A stretch of 21,257 bases of DNA from Bordetella parapertussis (lineage in GTDB: Bacteria; Pseudomonadota; Gammaproteobacteria; Burkholderiales; Burkholderiaceae_A), in NCBI GenBank assembly GCA_945901825.1, contig CAMDMC010000026.1:1-21257 (forward strand), given 5' to 3'. The position numbers and the translations under genes are program-made. The notes below the pieces were generated by a model that saw only the letters and a list, made by a program, of their open reading frames with translations, was not told where the DNA came from and searched no databases. Within the stretch, counting starts at the first letter, position 1. Each line of letters starts with the position of its first letter. Below, in pieces: positions 9,282 through 17,547 of the stretch.

Positions 9282-10307
9282 ATGGAAAATCTTGACGTCA
9301 TTGTGCTTCAGACACTAAGAACCTGGCGGGCTGCGGGTCGCCAGGCCCTTCTTGCGACCGTGATTCGAACCTGGGGTAGCTCCCCAAGACCCGAAGGCTC
9401 CATCATGGCGCTCTCAGAGGATGGTGCCGTTGTGGGTTCTGTATCAGGGGGCTGCATAGAAGACGACCTCATTCGCCAGTTTTCCAAGTCGCGAGCAGGC
9501 GAATTTCCTGGCGGGCCGCCAAGGCGCCTTACCTACGGCGTGACGGCCGATGAGGCTCATCGGTTTGGCCTTCCCTGCGGAGGAACACTGGAGCTTTTGC
9601 TTGAGTTCAACCCCGAGCTAAGTCAGCTTGAGCTTCTTCTTGATGCCCTGGCTAAGGGAAGGCTTGTGCAGCGCCGTACGCTTTTAACCACCGGCGCGGT
9701 CACACTGGACGTTGCCGAGCAGCCCAATCGAATTCGGCTCACCGACACGCATTTGGTGAACACCTTCGGCCCACAGTTCCGAATGCTCATCATTGGCGCC
9801 GGTCAGCTCTCTGAATACTTAGCCACCATGGCCAATTTCTGTGGCTTTGCCGTTACGGTCTGCGATCCCCGGCAAGAGTATCGAACCTCCTGGTCTGTCC
9901 CGAATGTAAGCCTTCTTAACGATTGGCCCGATGATGTCGTCAAGGCCTTTCGCCTCGATCGACGCAGCTGCGTTCTTGCGCTTACCCACGACCCGAAGCT
10001 TGACGACCTGGCGCTGCTTGAGGCACTGGAAACCGACGCGTTTTATGTAGGGGCCATTGGCTCACGACGCAATAACCAGCAACGTCGCGAACGGCTTGTT
10101 GAGCATTTTGATCAGACACAAGCCTCGGTAACCCGGCTTCGTGGTCCTATAGGTATCTACATTGGAAGTAAAACACCCGCAGAAATTGCTGTCAGTGTGA
10201 TGGCCGAGGTGCTTGCTGTGAAAAACGCTGTTCCGCTTCCCCGTGATATGGACGTTACGACGGCTAAAGAGCGCCTTTTACGAAAACCCGACCCTCAGAC
10301 AGCCTAG
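9282..10307 (+). CDS. XdhC/CoxI-family molybdenum cofactor maturation protein
   Basis: A 341-residue XdhC-family protein. The N-terminal XdhC_CoxI domain shows RTWGSSPRPEGS (29-40) and GSVSGGCIE (52-60, with the conserved Cys). The C-terminal Rossmann domain begins MLIIGAGQLSEYLA (about 168-181) and ends with the GAIGSRR motif. XdhC proteins bind the molybdenum cofactor, protect and help sulfurate it, and deliver it to the hydroxylase, here CoxL. An in-frame stop just upstream leaves ATG 9282 as the start; GAG-rich sequence precedes it. It is the last gene of the cox run. Its stop is only four bases from the convergent stop of the diguanylate cyclase gene, and no terminator is visible between them. 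Confidence 0.9.
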   Translation: MENLDVIVLQTLRTWRAAGRQALLATVIRTWGSSPRPEGSIMALSEDGAVVGSVSGGCIEDDLIRQFSKSRAGEFPGGPPRRLTYGVTADEAHRFGLPCGGTLELLLEFNPELSQLELLLDALAKGRLVQRRTLLTTGAVTLDVAEQPNRIRLTDTHLVNTFGPQFRMLIIGAGQLSEYLATMANFCGFAVTVCDPRQEYRTSWSVPNVSLLNDWPDDVVKAFRLDRRSCVLALTHDPKLDDLALLEALETDAFYVGAIGSRRNNQQRRERLVEHFDQTQASVTRLRGPIGIYIGSKTPAEIAVSVMAEVLAVKNAVPLPRDMDVTTAKERLLRKPDPQTA

Positions 10308-10311
10308 TGCC

Positions 10312-11478
10312 TTACGAGCTTGGGCGGGTCCAGACGGCCCATTGATTACCACCGGCTGCCTTTGCCTCGTACATGGCCTGGTCGGCCTTTACAAGAAGTT
10401 CGTTGGCTGACCGACCATGCAGAGGGTATACGGCCACCCCAATGCTACTGCCTAGCCGAGCCTGAATGCTGTCAATTTCAAAGGTCTGGGTGAGGCGTTT
10501 GAGCACGCGACGCAGCAAGGGTGAGATTTCATCCATATTGCTCACTTCGTGAAGAAGAATAATGAACTCATCGCCACCGTAGCGTGCTATGAAGTCTTCT
10601 TGCCGAGCCGATTGCTTTAGGGCCTGAGCAACCCAAATTAAAACCTTGTCCCCAAAGCGGTGGCCGTGGGTATCGTTCAAAGGCTTAAAGCCATCAAGGT
10701 CAAGAAAGACCACTGCCATTCCAAGCTTGTGCCTGTTTGCCTCATCAAGCCAGGTCTGAAGCATGTTCGTAAGCGCTGCCCTGTTCGGAAGCCGTGTAAG
10801 CGGATCGTGCTCGGCCGCATCTTTAAGCGACTGGTTTGCACGCCGAAGCTGCACCTCGTTTTCTACAATGACGCGATAGGCTCTGCGCAAAATAAGGGCA
10901 AAGAGCCCAAGCAGAACAAGGGTGATGGTGAGCGTAAGAAAAAAGGCCTTTCGTCCTAGCTCGGCGAGAATGAGTTCGGTCTCATCGTAGGCAAACCGCA
11001 GCGACAGCCAGCCCAAGAGGGTGCCTGCTGTAACCGGCTGCCATGCAATAACCCGCCCATCCGCACCTAACTCTTCAAAGGCAATGGGGCTCTTTGTGGC
11101 TTCGGGAAGGTTAATGCTCCTCGTATCGAAGATGGGGCTCGGCAGGCCCTCATCGTTAATCTCAACCTGGGCTAAGGCGCGTCCGTCGGGGTCAACAATA
11201 AGCGCCGATTCGAGACTCGGGTTCGATAACGCCTGCACAAGCCGAGACTCTAAAAGCCCGAAGTCTTTGACGGCGAGTCCTTCGGTCATAGCAATGCCAA
11301 TGCCCTCAGCTAATTGGCTTCGCGCCTGCTGTTGCTGCTCGCTTAGAATAATTTTCGACTCGTAGTAAACCCAGAACGCACCCGTAAGAATCATCAGCAG
11401 TGTGGCGGCAGTAAGCCATGCTGCCGTCGCCACGACGTAGTTTGATGAAAGGGTTGGGCGGTCGCTGCGTCGTAGCAC
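10312..11478 (-). CDS. Membrane diguanylate cyclase with periplasmic sensor region
   Basis: A 388-residue inner-membrane protein that should make cyclic-di-GMP. TM1 is about 15-37; a periplasmic region of about 140 residues follows (41-177), resembling CHASE8/CACHE-like sensors (SALIVDPDGRALA). TM2 is about 178-197, then a short coil and the GGDEF domain. The catalytic motif GGDEF is intact (301-305), as are FLDLDGF and the ND...GH..GD residues. RQED at 292-295 is a correct inhibitory I-site (RxxD five residues before GGDEF), so product feedback is expected. It starts 17 bp after the PhnD-like gene, suggesting that the two are co-transcribed and perhaps that the binding protein controls the sensor. 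Confidence 0.93.
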   Translation of the reverse strand: MLRRSDRPTLSSNYVVATAAWLTAATLLMILTGAFWVYYESKIILSEQQQQARSQLAEGIGIAMTEGLAVKDFGLLESRLVQALSNPSLESALIVDPDGRALAQVEINDEGLPSPIFDTRSINLPEATKSPIAFEELGADGRVIAWQPVTAGTLLGWLSLRFAYDETELILAELGRKAFFLTLTITLVLLGLFALILRRAYRVIVENEVQLRRANQSLKDAAEHDPLTRLPNRAALTNMLQTWLDEANRHKLGMAVVFLDLDGFKPLNDTHGHRFGDKVLIWVAQALKQSARQEDFIARYGGDEFIILLHEVSNMDEISPLLRRVLKRLTQTFEIDSIQARLGSSIGVAVYPLHGRSANELLVKADQAMYEAKAAGGNQWAVWTRPSS

Positions 11479-11495
11479 GCTTTTTCGCAGCAGAG

Positions 11496-12422
11496 TTAGT
11501 TTTTGTTTTCGTTGATAACGAATTGCTCTATGCCCAGTTTCTGAAGCGGTGCATAGTCTTTGCTGTGACTGGCCTTGGCGGGGTTCGGCATTTGGACCTG
11601 GTTTAGAAGGTTTTGTTGCTCGGGCTTAGAGGTCATTTGCAGAATATGTTTTGTAATTGCCGCACGCAGTTCGGAGGAGACCCTTGGGTGGGCTGAAAAG
11701 GGGTGAGCTCTAAAGCCAGGGGTTTCGTAAAGAACGCGCAAGGTTGCTCGAAGTGACTCGGGCTCGCGCAAGAGGGTGTTGTTTACGCCCCCACCGGCTT
11801 TGGCAGAACCAAGCGCCACCGACCGGTAGACATTGGTGTGTGTTTTCACATAACTTGCTTTAAAGCTCACGCCTTGATCGGCCAGAATGGAGCGAATAAG
11901 CAAGGAGGCAGCAAAGGCATTGGGTGCGGGAAAGCTAAGCGTTGCGCCCTGAAGGTCGCCAAGACTTTTTGCAGGGCTGTCTTTGGCCACTACAAGAATG
12001 CCAGTAAGAAGCCGGGTATCGGCCAGCATGGCCTCGTAGCCCTGGGCTTTAAAGGCCATCACCTGATGGTAGGGGTTCATAAAGGCAAGGTCGTAACGCC
12101 CTTGAAGAAACTCAGACTCAAACTCTGGAATGCTTGTTGACACAGAAAGAACAAAGCACACGTCGGTTGATTTCCCAATGTTCTCTAGAAAGGGGCTCCA
12201 TCGCTTCAGTGTCTCTGTTGCTGGAAGTTGTGGAACAACCCCCACGGAAAGCCTTTTTGGAGAGCCTTGGGCATGGTTATTACCAAGGCACTGCCCTGGT
12301 ATAGAGGACTCGCTGACGAGTCCCTTGTTCGCTGGCGGGGCGGCAACAGCATGCAGCACGAAGGCTAGCCCAGCGCTTAGCAAAAGCGCACGAGGACCCT
12401 GAACTTTGAAGGCTGTGAACAT
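11496..12422 (-). CDS. PhnD-like periplasmic substrate-binding protein (orphan)
   Basis: A 308-residue secreted protein: signal peptide at about 1-28 (ALLLSAGLAFVLHAVAA), then a type-II periplasmic binding fold of the PhnD/phosphonate-phosphite family. Family-like segments are SVGVVPQLPATETLKRW, FMNPYHQVMA, a LGDLQGATLSFPAP segment, and the late RVLYETPGFRAHPFSAHP. Family members bind phosphonate, phosphite or other small anions for an ABC importer. No permease or ATPase is nearby. It sits between EAL and GGDEF genes with gaps of 23 and 17 bp. A sensory role, delivering ligand state to the cyclase downstream, is inferred, by analogy with NspS/MbaA in Vibrio cholerae. The true ligand is unknown. 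Confidence 0.85.
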   Translation of the reverse strand: MFTAFKVQGPRALLLSAGLAFVLHAVAAPPANKGLVSESSIPGQCLGNNHAQGSPKRLSVGVVPQLPATETLKRWSPFLENIGKSTDVCFVLSVSTSIPEFESEFLQGRYDLAFMNPYHQVMAFKAQGYEAMLADTRLLTGILVVAKDSPAKSLGDLQGATLSFPAPNAFAASLLIRSILADQGVSFKASYVKTHTNVYRSVALGSAKAGGGVNNTLLREPESLRATLRVLYETPGFRAHPFSAHPRVSSELRAAITKHILQMTSKPEQQNLLNQVQMPNPAKASHSKDYAPLQKLGIEQFVINENKN

Positions 12423-12445
12423 GAGGCGCTTAGATCCTTAAAACC

Positions 12446-13774
12446 TTAAACCTTCAGACCCTGAAACTGTTGCGCATCCACGGCTGGTGAAAAGTAAAAG
12501 CCCTGAGCAAAGCATCCAGGCATAGCCTTTAAAAGATTAAGCTCTCTTAGCTTTTCAACCCCTTCAACGGTAACGCGGTATTTATGCTCAAGCAACATGC
12601 TTACAAGGCCTTGCAGAATGCTGCGTCCTTTGGGAGATTCCGCAGCCTTTACTAAAAAGAGTCTGTCCACCTTAATTTCTGAAATGGGAAGTTGCAACAA
12701 CCGTAGAAGGCCTGAATAGGCGGTTCCGAAGTCGTCCAAAGCCAGGCTAAAACCGGCCTTTTGAACCGCACTCATGAAGTCGGAAAGGTCCTCTTCGTTA
12801 ATTAAGGCCACACGCTCAGAGACTTCTAAGTTGATGAGGTCTGGGCTTAGGTTACATTTTCCAAGCTGCCTGCTGGTCTGCTCAATGAGGTCGGGTACCT
12901 TGAGGTCTTGCTCCGAAAGGTTAATGGCAATGGGCACTTCTTTGGCTTTGCGTTTTAGACGAACAAGCAAGGCAACCGTCTGTCTGGCAACTGTTTGGCT
13001 AATGTCACAGATCAGGCTCGATTCTTCTGCAATGCCAAGAAAGTCTTTTGGCATCAACAGCCCCTTTTCAGGGTGCTTCCAACGCACAAGAGCCTCACCA
13101 CCCACCACCTGGTTGTTACGAGGATCAATTTTAGGCTGGAAGTAGCTCACGAACTCGCCTCGTCTTAAACCATCCCGTATCTCCGTCTCGCGCTTCATGC
13201 GTGCAAGGCGTAACCGACGATGACGCAGATCATACCGTTGAACAGGGCTATGAAGACTCGTTCGGGCGAGTGCAAACGCAGCCTTGTCAAAGGCGAGCTC
13301 TTGGCCGACATGGTAGCCAATTCTGGGGTCGGTCTCGAGCATCAAAGCCTGACCCAACATTTTCATAGGTTTCTTTAGCGCGGCCATGAGGCTGTCGATA
13401 AGCGCTTGAAGGCGGTGTTCATCAAGTAAGGTCTTGTGCGTTACCAGAGAAAGCAGCAACAGGTCGCCCTGTTTTGAAACCTTGTACTGAAAGGCTGGTC
13501 TTTCCTTTGGATTTGCCCCTCGGTCTGAAGCGAGCTCTTTAAAGGCGCAAAGCAGACTCGTCTGAAGTCGTTTACTTGCGCTGGCGCAGAGCTCGTCTTG
13601 CGCCTTGCCCCCGAAAAGAATGTCGGCCCCGAGAAGGCCATGGCATTTCAATGCAAGGCTTAGGTAGGTCTCGTTTTTAAGGCCTGCACCTGGGCCTTTC
13701 AGCCCAAGGCCTTGGACTGGAGGCTTATACGATTTCTTAGCGCTCGTTTGCGGGCAGTTCGTGGTAGTAGGCAT
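12446..13774 (-). CDS. Degenerate GGDEF plus EAL phosphodiesterase
   Basis: A 442-residue soluble protein. The C-terminal EAL domain (about 200-440) keeps the catalytic set: GEALVRW (Glu227), Asn284 in INLSEQD, Glu317 in LEVSERV, Asp347/Asp348 in DDFGTAYSG, Lys368 and Glu404 in VEGVE, and the late AQGFYFSP. It should hydrolyse cyclic-di-GMP to pGpG. Upstream, about 60-195, runs a GGDEF-like remnant: its last part (PRIGYHVGQELAF...) resembles the GGDEF C-terminal region, but no GGDEF signature is seen. The start ATG is preceded by AAGAGG about 6-7 nt upstream and lies 38 bp inside the end of the GADEF gene, so coupled translation is likely. Confidence 0.9.
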   Translation of the reverse strand: MPTTTNCPQTSAKKSYKPPVQGLGLKGPGAGLKNETYLSLALKCHGLLGADILFGGKAQDELCASASKRLQTSLLCAFKELASDRGANPKERPAFQYKVSKQGDLLLLSLVTHKTLLDEHRLQALIDSLMAALKKPMKMLGQALMLETDPRIGYHVGQELAFDKAAFALARTSLHSPVQRYDLRHRRLRLARMKRETEIRDGLRRGEFVSYFQPKIDPRNNQVVGGEALVRWKHPEKGLLMPKDFLGIAEESSLICDISQTVARQTVALLVRLKRKAKEVPIAINLSEQDLKVPDLIEQTSRQLGKCNLSPDLINLEVSERVALINEEDLSDFMSAVQKAGFSLALDDFGTAYSGLLRLLQLPISEIKVDRLFLVKAAESPKGRSILQGLVSMLLEHKYRVTVEGVEKLRELNLLKAMPGCFAQGFYFSPAVDAQQFQGLKV

Positions 13775-14597
13775 GGACAGCCTCTTGACTTGACTTGGTG
13801 GAATTTAACGCAACGGCCGCTGCATCAAGCAGGCCAGCTTCGGTCTGAGCATCAAGGGGGAAAATTGAAATACCAATGCGTGCGCCCTTCCATAAGTCGG
13901 TGGGGATGGGCGGCGAAGCAAGCATGGACTGGAACCGGTCGACAATTAAGGCAACATTGTCTGGCGTGCCGACGGCATTAAGCAGTACTGCAAACTCATC
14001 AGCACCAATACGCCCAACCACATCGTCTGTACGAACAAGCCTTTGCATATTCTCGGCCAGTGCAAAGAGCATTTCATCACCAATTTCTTCACCCAACGCC
14101 TCGTTTACCTTCTTAAAGCCAATGAGATCGACATGCATGCAGGCAAGCATATGGCCCGAACGGGTTGAGCGCGAAATGGACTGACGAAGCGACTCCTCGA
14201 AGTAACGACGGTTAGCGAGACGCGTTAGGGGGTCGATACGGCTTGTCTGGCTTAGTTCGTCTTCAAGACGTTTAATCTCGGAGACGGCATTAAGCCATCG
14301 CTCGGATATGCCGATGAGAATGCGGGCATGCTCACGCTCATTCGCTGATAAGGGCTCGCTGCGGATAATAAAAAGGCCGTAGGAGTGGCCCTGTACTTCG
14401 AGCCATTCGGTTTGGCTGCCCGGGGAGGGCGTTTCAAACTGTCCGTCAGGGTCGAGGGCAGCAATGCGAACCCGGCAATGAAACAGGTTAGAAAGCCCAA
14501 GGCATAGCGCCTCAAGCCCTGCTTCAAGTCCATGCTCGCGAACAACATTTTTAAGAAGATCGAGTTCAGCTAGAGAGGGCGCAAGGTCGGTTGTCAT
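13737..14597 (-). CDS. Soluble GGDEF-family protein with GADEF motif
   Basis: About 286 residues, no membrane segment. The N-terminal 110 residues look like a small GAF-type sensory domain (not a firm match); a coil (about 104-118) leads to the GGDEF domain from DPLTRLANRR. The signature is GADEF (198-202) instead of GGDEF, and the first metal motif reads VDLIGF, keeping its first Asp but with Ile for the second. Asn165 and Asp174 of the substrate site are kept. RTDD (189-192) forms a correct I-site. It may be weak, inactive or a cyclic-di-GMP-binding receptor. A GTG at 14612 would add five residues but lacks a ribosome binding site; the ATG has a weak GTGAG about 10 nt upstream. It overlaps the EAL gene. 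Confidence 0.88.
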   Translation of the reverse strand: MTTDLAPSLAELDLLKNVVREHGLEAGLEALCLGLSNLFHCRVRIAALDPDGQFETPSPGSQTEWLEVQGHSYGLFIIRSEPLSANEREHARILIGISERWLNAVSEIKRLEDELSQTSRIDPLTRLANRRYFEESLRQSISRSTRSGHMLACMHVDLIGFKKVNEALGEEIGDEMLFALAENMQRLVRTDDVVGRIGADEFAVLLNAVGTPDNVALIVDRFQSMLASPPIPTDLWKGARIGISIFPLDAQTEAGLLDAAAVALNSTKSSQEAVHAYYHELPANER

Positions 14598-14620
14598 AAG
14601 GCAAAATCTCACAAATGAAG

Positions 14621-14648
14621 CTAATTAAATAAAGCGAGTTGGAGTCAA
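14621..14648 (-). promoter_or_regulatory. Possible sigma70 promoter for the c-di-GMP cassette
   Basis: In the 104-bp gap before the GADEF gene, the minus strand has TTGACT (14643-14648), a good -35, followed by an AT-rich stretch (TTTATTTAATTA) where a -10 would lie. The -10 hexamer is poor at exact 17-bp spacing, so this is only a candidate. It would let the cassette be expressed apart from the ggpS group. Confidence 0.3.
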
Positions 14649-14701
14649 TGTTAACTTCTGTTGGCTCGAGTGTAACGGGCTTTTCTTGCTGATTCTTTGC
14701 G

Positions 14702-16003
14702 TTAGAGACCTGATGGGCCCCGAAAAAGCCAAGGCTGGTCCATAAGTCTGCTACCCGCAAGCCCTAAGGCGCGGTCGCGCAACCATGCCATGGGGCCCGT
14801 AAACTGAAAAACTCTGCCATTGCGCAGGGACTGGCGTTGAACCCGGGCATTGCGCTGCCAGCGTTCTTGGGCGGCACGTTGGCATTTGTCGTGCAGCGTT
14901 CCCGAGCCAGAGGTTAGATGATTGGCCAAAGCACAGGCGTCCTCAATGGCCATGGCCGAACCTTGTGCCTGATGAGGTCGCATTGCGTGGGCGGCATCAC
15001 CGATAAGAAAGACATTGTTTTTGTAGTGATCTTCAGGCGACTGCATGGTTGGGCTTGCCCAAAGCGGCCAGCTTGACCAGGACTCCGCGGACGTTGGTAT
15101 CCATTGCAGGCTGGGGTGCAAAGCCTGCAACAACAGCCTCACCTGATCGGTGCTGGCAAGGCAGGACCAGCCAGCCGCATTCGAGTTGGTGTCTTCACTG
15201 GTAATGAAGCCCACAAGGTTGTAGTGAAGGCGCGTGCCTGCGGCCACTGGCATAACCATGGGATAGCCCACCAGATGATGATGGGGTGCTGTCCAGACTG
15301 CAATTTCCTGCTGTTGGGCCTCGGGCACATTGTTAAGTGAGGTCACCACGCTTCGCAACGCTAGCTGGCCTGTAAAAAAAGGCTGCCGAAGGGCATTGGG
15401 TTTCCCCAGTCTGCCCTTGGCTTGCTCAAAGGGCTCGAAGTAAACCTTTCTGCAGGCGCTTCGCCGACCATCTGCCCCTACAAGAAGCGTGTCTTTGTAT
15501 TCAAGGCCTTGGGTCGTTCGAGTTTCATTGGACTTGTGCTGGGATGCAGTCGGTAGCGGGCCCTCTTGATCGTTGTTAAAGGGGCTTGCCCAGTTCACCG
15601 TATGGCCGCTTTCATGAAGCCGAGCGAGCAGCGAAGACTGTAATGAAGCCCGATGCATGGTGAGGTACTTGGCGCCATAGCGGCGTTCAAAGTCTTCAAG
15701 TGAAAGGCGGGCGAGCCTTTTGCCTGACTGCAGGCTGTAAAGACTGATGCATTTTGGGGCAAAGCTTAGGGTATGCAGTGCATTCGAAAGGCCAAGGTCA
15801 TTTTGTAAGAGCCGCACCACATTGGGGCCAAGTTGAATACCCGCGCCGTCGCTTGAAGGGCCTGATGCAGCTTCATCAATTCGAAGACATTCGGTGCCGA
15901 GTTCACCTGGGCCGTTGGCCTTCGCCCTTTGGGTAAGCGCCACAGCGAAACTCAAGCCAGCAATACCTGCGCCCACGACGCGAACTTTATATGGCCAGAC
16001 CAT
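14702..16003 (-). CDS. FAD-dependent aromatic monooxygenase-like protein
   Basis: A 433-residue class A flavoprotein monooxygenase (UbiH / salicylate hydroxylase type). The dinucleotide-binding motif is GAGIAG (11-16), the DG motif is LLVGADGRRS (about 173-182), and the GD motif is VFLIGDAAHAMRP (331-343) followed by QAQGSAMAIEDA. The family inserts one oxygen atom from O2 into an aromatic or related substrate using NAD(P)H. The C-terminal region past the GD motif is short and resembles simple hydroxylases; the substrate is not evident. It begins 10 bp after the stop of the GT20 synthase, so it is probably co-transcribed, though no functional link to the osmolyte genes is known. The start has GAGG only two bases upstream, which is tight. 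Confidence 0.88.
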   Translation of the reverse strand: MVWPYKVRVVGAGIAGLSFAVALTQRAKANGPGELGTECLRIDEAASGPSSDGAGIQLGPNVVRLLQNDLGLSNALHTLSFAPKCISLYSLQSGKRLARLSLEDFERRYGAKYLTMHRASLQSSLLARLHESGHTVNWASPFNNDQEGPLPTASQHKSNETRTTQGLEYKDTLLVGADGRRSACRKVYFEPFEQAKGRLGKPNALRQPFFTGQLALRSVVTSLNNVPEAQQQEIAVWTAPHHHLVGYPMVMPVAAGTRLHYNLVGFITSEDTNSNAAGWSCLASTDQVRLLLQALHPSLQWIPTSAESWSSWPLWASPTMQSPEDHYKNNVFLIGDAAHAMRPHQAQGSAMAIEDACALANHLTSGSGTLHDKCQRAAQERWQRNARVQRQSLRNGRVFQFTGPMAWLRDRALGLAGSRLMDQPWLFRGPSGL

Positions 16004-16013
16004 GGCCTCAAGT

Positions 16014-17522
16014 CTAGACGTCTTTTGGGATTCCTGGTCGAAGCAGTTGCATCATTTTGCGTGTCCAATGGCGAATGTTGTAGCGCACAAGCCTTTTCTC
16101 CATGGCTTGAAGCCGTCGCATTGCCTCTTCGCGTGGCATCACCAAGGCCTGTGAAAGACCACGGTCAAGGCTGCGACTGGAATAAGGGTTAACATGAATG
16201 GCTTCGTCCAGTTCAATGACGGCGCCGGTGAACTCCGAGAGCACCAACACACCTGCACGGCCCGACTGGCAGGTAACAAACTCCTTGGCTACAAGGTTTA
16301 AGCCGTCACGCAAGGGTGTAATAAAACAGACATCAGCCGCACAGTACCAAGACACCAGCGTCTCGAAGTCAATGGGCTGTGTGAAAAGAAGAATAGGGCT
16401 CCAAGAAAGCTTTGAGAAGTGGCCATTAATGTGTCCGACACGCCGCTCAATGTCATCTTGAATATCTTCATAGACATTCATGCCGCGCGAAGGCGCCACG
16501 CTTGTAAGACACAACTTTATTCGGCCATGCCATAGCGGCTCGCGTTGAAGCAGACGCTCAAAGGCATCGAGCATCTCGCAGGTGCCCTTGGTGTAGTCAA
16601 CTCGGCCCACCGAAAAGATCATTTTCTCAACATTAAGCTCGCGCCGAATTTCACCAACCTTTTGTTGCGAGACCTTCTTTCGTAAGGTTCTTTGAATCAG
16701 CGCTGTGTCAATGCCAATTGGAACTGCATCGAGCTGGCAGATCTGGTCTTTGTATCGCAGACTGCTCGTGTAAGAGGCCTGGTGCAAGACGCTGCCCACC
16801 TGGGCAAGCTCCTTGCCAACAAATTGGCGACGCAGTGGCTGGGCTCGGCAAAACGATTCGGCGCAGTTGGCAAAGTTATCGGCGTATCGCGGCACATGAA
16901 AGCCAACCCTATGGCACTGAAGAAGACTTCCAAGAATTTCTTCGCGCCAGGGGAGAATGCCGAAGATGTCGGCAGGAGGGAAAGGCGTGTGATGGAAAAA
17001 ACTCACAATCAGGTCGCGTCGCTGAGCCTTTACAAGACCAGGTACAAGCCACAGGTTGTAGTCGTGAACCCAGACCGTTGCGCCGGGCGCAGCTGTTTGG
17101 CAGACGGCTTTTGCAAAAAGCGCGTTGACCTCACGAAAGGCCTCCCAGTCGGCGGCGTCGTAGTCAAAGCGGCCTGGAAACCCGTGCAAGATCGGCCACA
17201 GGGCCGCCTTCGATGTCACGTGATAAAACGAGCTCACCTGTTCGCGCGTAAGGCCCATGCGGACCACTCGAAGGGGTGTTTCTTTCTGAGCCTCCACTGT
17301 GGCCTCACCAAGAATGGTGCCAGCCTGCTCATCTGTATCAACATGGCTCCATGCGAGCCAGACCGCCTCGGATGGGTCGGGAAGGCTTGCGCAAAACCCT
17401 TTTAGGCTGGGAATAATTCCGTTGGGACTGCGGTGGGGCCGAAGTCGGACCTCGCCGTTTTCTTCATATTCTTCGAAGGGTTGTCGGTGATACACCAATA
17501 CAAATCGGGCTGATCCTGTCAT
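16014..17522 (-). CDS. ggpS: GT20 glycosyltransferase, glucosylglycerol-phosphate synthase-like
   Basis: A 502-residue GT20 enzyme from the internal ATG at 17522; GgpS enzymes are about 500 residues. The N-terminus FVLVYHRQPFEE...SPNGIIPSLKGF follows the GgpS pattern rather than the VVSNR-type start of OtsA trehalose-phosphate synthase. Other GT20 landmarks are VHDYNLWLVPG, FFHHTPFPPADIF, VGFHVPRYADNF, SVGRVDYTKG and TPLRDGLNLVAKEF. GgpS joins glucose from ADP-glucose to glycerol-3-phosphate. A start at 17609 would overlap the HAD gene and add a non-family extension; the ATG at 17522 lies 25 bp after the HAD stop with AAAGGA upstream. OtsA remains the alternative, but the adjacent phosphatase fits either. 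Confidence 0.82.
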   Translation of the reverse strand: MTGSARFVLVYHRQPFEEYEENGEVRLRPHRSPNGIIPSLKGFCASLPDPSEAVWLAWSHVDTDEQAGTILGEATVEAQKETPLRVVRMGLTREQVSSFYHVTSKAALWPILHGFPGRFDYDAADWEAFREVNALFAKAVCQTAAPGATVWVHDYNLWLVPGLVKAQRRDLIVSFFHHTPFPPADIFGILPWREEILGSLLQCHRVGFHVPRYADNFANCAESFCRAQPLRRQFVGKELAQVGSVLHQASYTSSLRYKDQICQLDAVPIGIDTALIQRTLRKKVSQQKVGEIRRELNVEKMIFSVGRVDYTKGTCEMLDAFERLLQREPLWHGRIKLCLTSVAPSRGMNVYEDIQDDIERRVGHINGHFSKLSWSPILLFTQPIDFETLVSWYCAADVCFITPLRDGLNLVAKEFVTCQSGRAGVLVLSEFTGAVIELDEAIHVNPYSSRSLDRGLSQALVMPREEAMRRLQAMEKRLVRYNIRHWTRKMMQLLRPGIPKDV

Positions 17523-17547
17523 GGCGTTAGGTTTTCCTTTGGTCTTG

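Noticed and set aside
12306..12323. A 7-bp perfect hairpin with tetraloop inside the PhnD-like gene
   Set aside because: It falls in the coding region, lacks a T-run, and short stems like this arise by chance in coding sequence.
16692..17405. A 237-codon plus-strand frame inside ggpS
   Set aside because: Shadow of the GT20 gene, which has all expected motifs.
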